A model generated the notes under the pieces. That model ran no database searches and was not told the origin of the DNA. It saw only the letters and a program-made list of their open reading frames with translations. The translations under genes and the position numbers were made by a program. Below, in pieces: positions 6,039 to 6,169 of a stretch of DNA of 6,169 nt. The stretch is from an uncultured Clostridia bacterium (GTDB lineage: Bacteria; Bacillota; Clostridia; Oscillospirales; CAG-272): the NCBI GenBank assembly GCA_947304475.1, contig CAMZBE010000091.1, forward strand, positions 1 through 6,169, in the 5' to 3' direction. Each line of letters opens with the position of its first letter. Within the stretch, counting starts at the first letter, position 1.

Positions 6039-6088
6039 GTTTCCCGAACTTCGTCCGGGAAACGCGATATGCCCACCTTACGGTGGGC
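6039..6088 (-). repeat. Hairpin module 1 (18-nt hairpin, linker, 25-nt hairpin)
   Basis: Minus strand: GCCCACC, GUAA, GGUGGGC; then AUAUCGC; then GUUUCCCGGAC, GAA, GUUCGGGAAAC. The 50-nt module has the same layout as 5940-5989 and differs from it in its stems by paired, compensating changes, so the two look like diverged copies of one unit. Confidence 0.75.
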
Positions 6089-6169
6089 GTTTTCATAAAC
6101 CGAGGGTATGGGACGGCGTCAGGAAAGGGGTTCCCGCGTCGTCCCGCGCTTTGCAAAGATAACCTCTGT
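6089..6169. other. Region upstream of the hairpin array, with a long inverted repeat
   Basis: No coding frame is convincing here. GGGACGGCGT (6110-6119) and GCGTCGTCCC (6136-6145) form a 10-bp stem with two G.U pairs on the plus strand, enclosing a smaller GGAA/TTCC stem (6122-6125 with 6131-6134). The minus-strand version has two A/C mismatches. A promoter for the hairpin RNA should lie here on the minus strand; the best candidate (CTGACG, 17 bp, TTTATG) is weak. Confidence 0.45.

Larger units (their letters stand above)
5936..6088 (-). ncRNA. Candidate structured RNA: five hairpins joined by AUAUCGY linkers
   Basis: On the minus strand, 5' to 3', the region reads as five hairpins. A: 6071-6088, 7 bp, GUAA loop (a GNRA tetraloop). 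B: 6039-6063, 11 bp, GAA loop. C: 5997-6031, 35 nt. D: 5972-5989, 7 bp, GGGC loop. E: 5940-5964, 11 bp, GUC loop. They are separated by exactly 7 nt each time: AUAUCGC, AUAUCGC, AUAUCGU, AUAUCGU. Hairpin E runs into UUUU and a pyrimidine-rich stretch, as in an intrinsic terminator. Strand is assigned because G.U pairs in B and E, and the GNRA loop of A, exist only in the minus-strand RNA; on the plus strand the same positions are mismatched. The RNA would be about 155 nt, ending some 80 nt before the ATG of the small membrane-protein gene, so it could be a free small RNA or that gene's leader. I cannot match it to a known RNA family. Confidence 0.7.

Noticed and set aside
5387..6076. Minus-strand frame of 229 codons reading through the hairpin array
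   Set aside because: It begins inside the array, shadows the small membrane-protein gene in another frame, and shows no recognisable domain. The paired stem changes argue for RNA, not protein, constraint.
5940..6088. CRISPR array
   Set aside because: The repeated unit is only 6-7 nt and the intervening segments are themselves palindromic hairpins, unlike CRISPR repeats and spacers.
6071..6094. Plus-strand terminator formed by the GCCCACC/GGTGGGC hairpin plus GTTTTC
   Set aside because: The hairpin is better explained as the first element of the minus-strand array, with a GNRA loop there. Only four T follow on the plus strand and no plus-strand gene ends nearby.

Overview
The window is about 6.2 kb of GC-rich DNA, probably from a spore-forming clostridial Firmicute (for example an uncultured high-GC relative of Oscillospirales). 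Three things point there. It carries spoIIR, a sporulation signalling gene confined to endospore formers. It has G-rich Shine-Dalgarno sites ahead of most genes. It has a murA and two membrane-protein families (DUF3810, and a small TIGR04086/YrzE-like protein) common in Clostridia. The genus cannot be named from this sequence.

Layout, left to right. 1-1158 (minus): the N-terminal 386 codons of an FAD-dependent phytoene-desaturase-type oxidoreductase, cut by the window edge. 1159-1306: a divergent intergenic region. 1307-1936 (plus): spoIIR. 1937-2042: an intergenic region with a strong sigma-A-type promoter. 2043-3041 (plus): a CPBP-family intramembrane protease homologue. 3067-3099: a strong intrinsic terminator only 15 nt before the next start codon. 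3115-4134 (plus): a DUF3810 membrane protein with a HExxH zinc-protease motif. 4197-5456 (plus): murA. 5431-5856 (minus): a four-helix small membrane protein, tail-to-tail with murA and overlapping it by 26 bp. 5857-6169: no convincing protein gene, but a striking structured element.

The most interesting feature is that last region. Read on the minus strand, 5936-6088 is a chain of five hairpins of 18, 25, 35, 18 and 25 nt. They are joined by four near-identical 7-nt linkers (AUAUCGC twice, then AUAUCGU twice), and the chain ends in a U-rich terminator-like tail. The first and last hairpin pairs form two 50-nt modules of identical geometry. All eight base-pair differences between them are compensatory, and both share a G.U pair at the same place. 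This is internal covariation evidence for a duplicated, folded RNA. The central hairpin presents a perfect Shine-Dalgarno sequence (AAGGAGGUG) with no start codon behind it. I do not recognise the family; it is a candidate undescribed small RNA or leader.

The genes do not form one pathway. SpoIIR links forespore to mother-cell sigma-factor activation. MurA commits UDP-GlcNAc to peptidoglycan. The CPBP and DUF3810 proteins are two unrelated putative membrane metallopeptidases side by side. Separate promoters and the terminator suggest that spoIIR, the CPBP gene and the DUF3810-murA pair are regulated separately.
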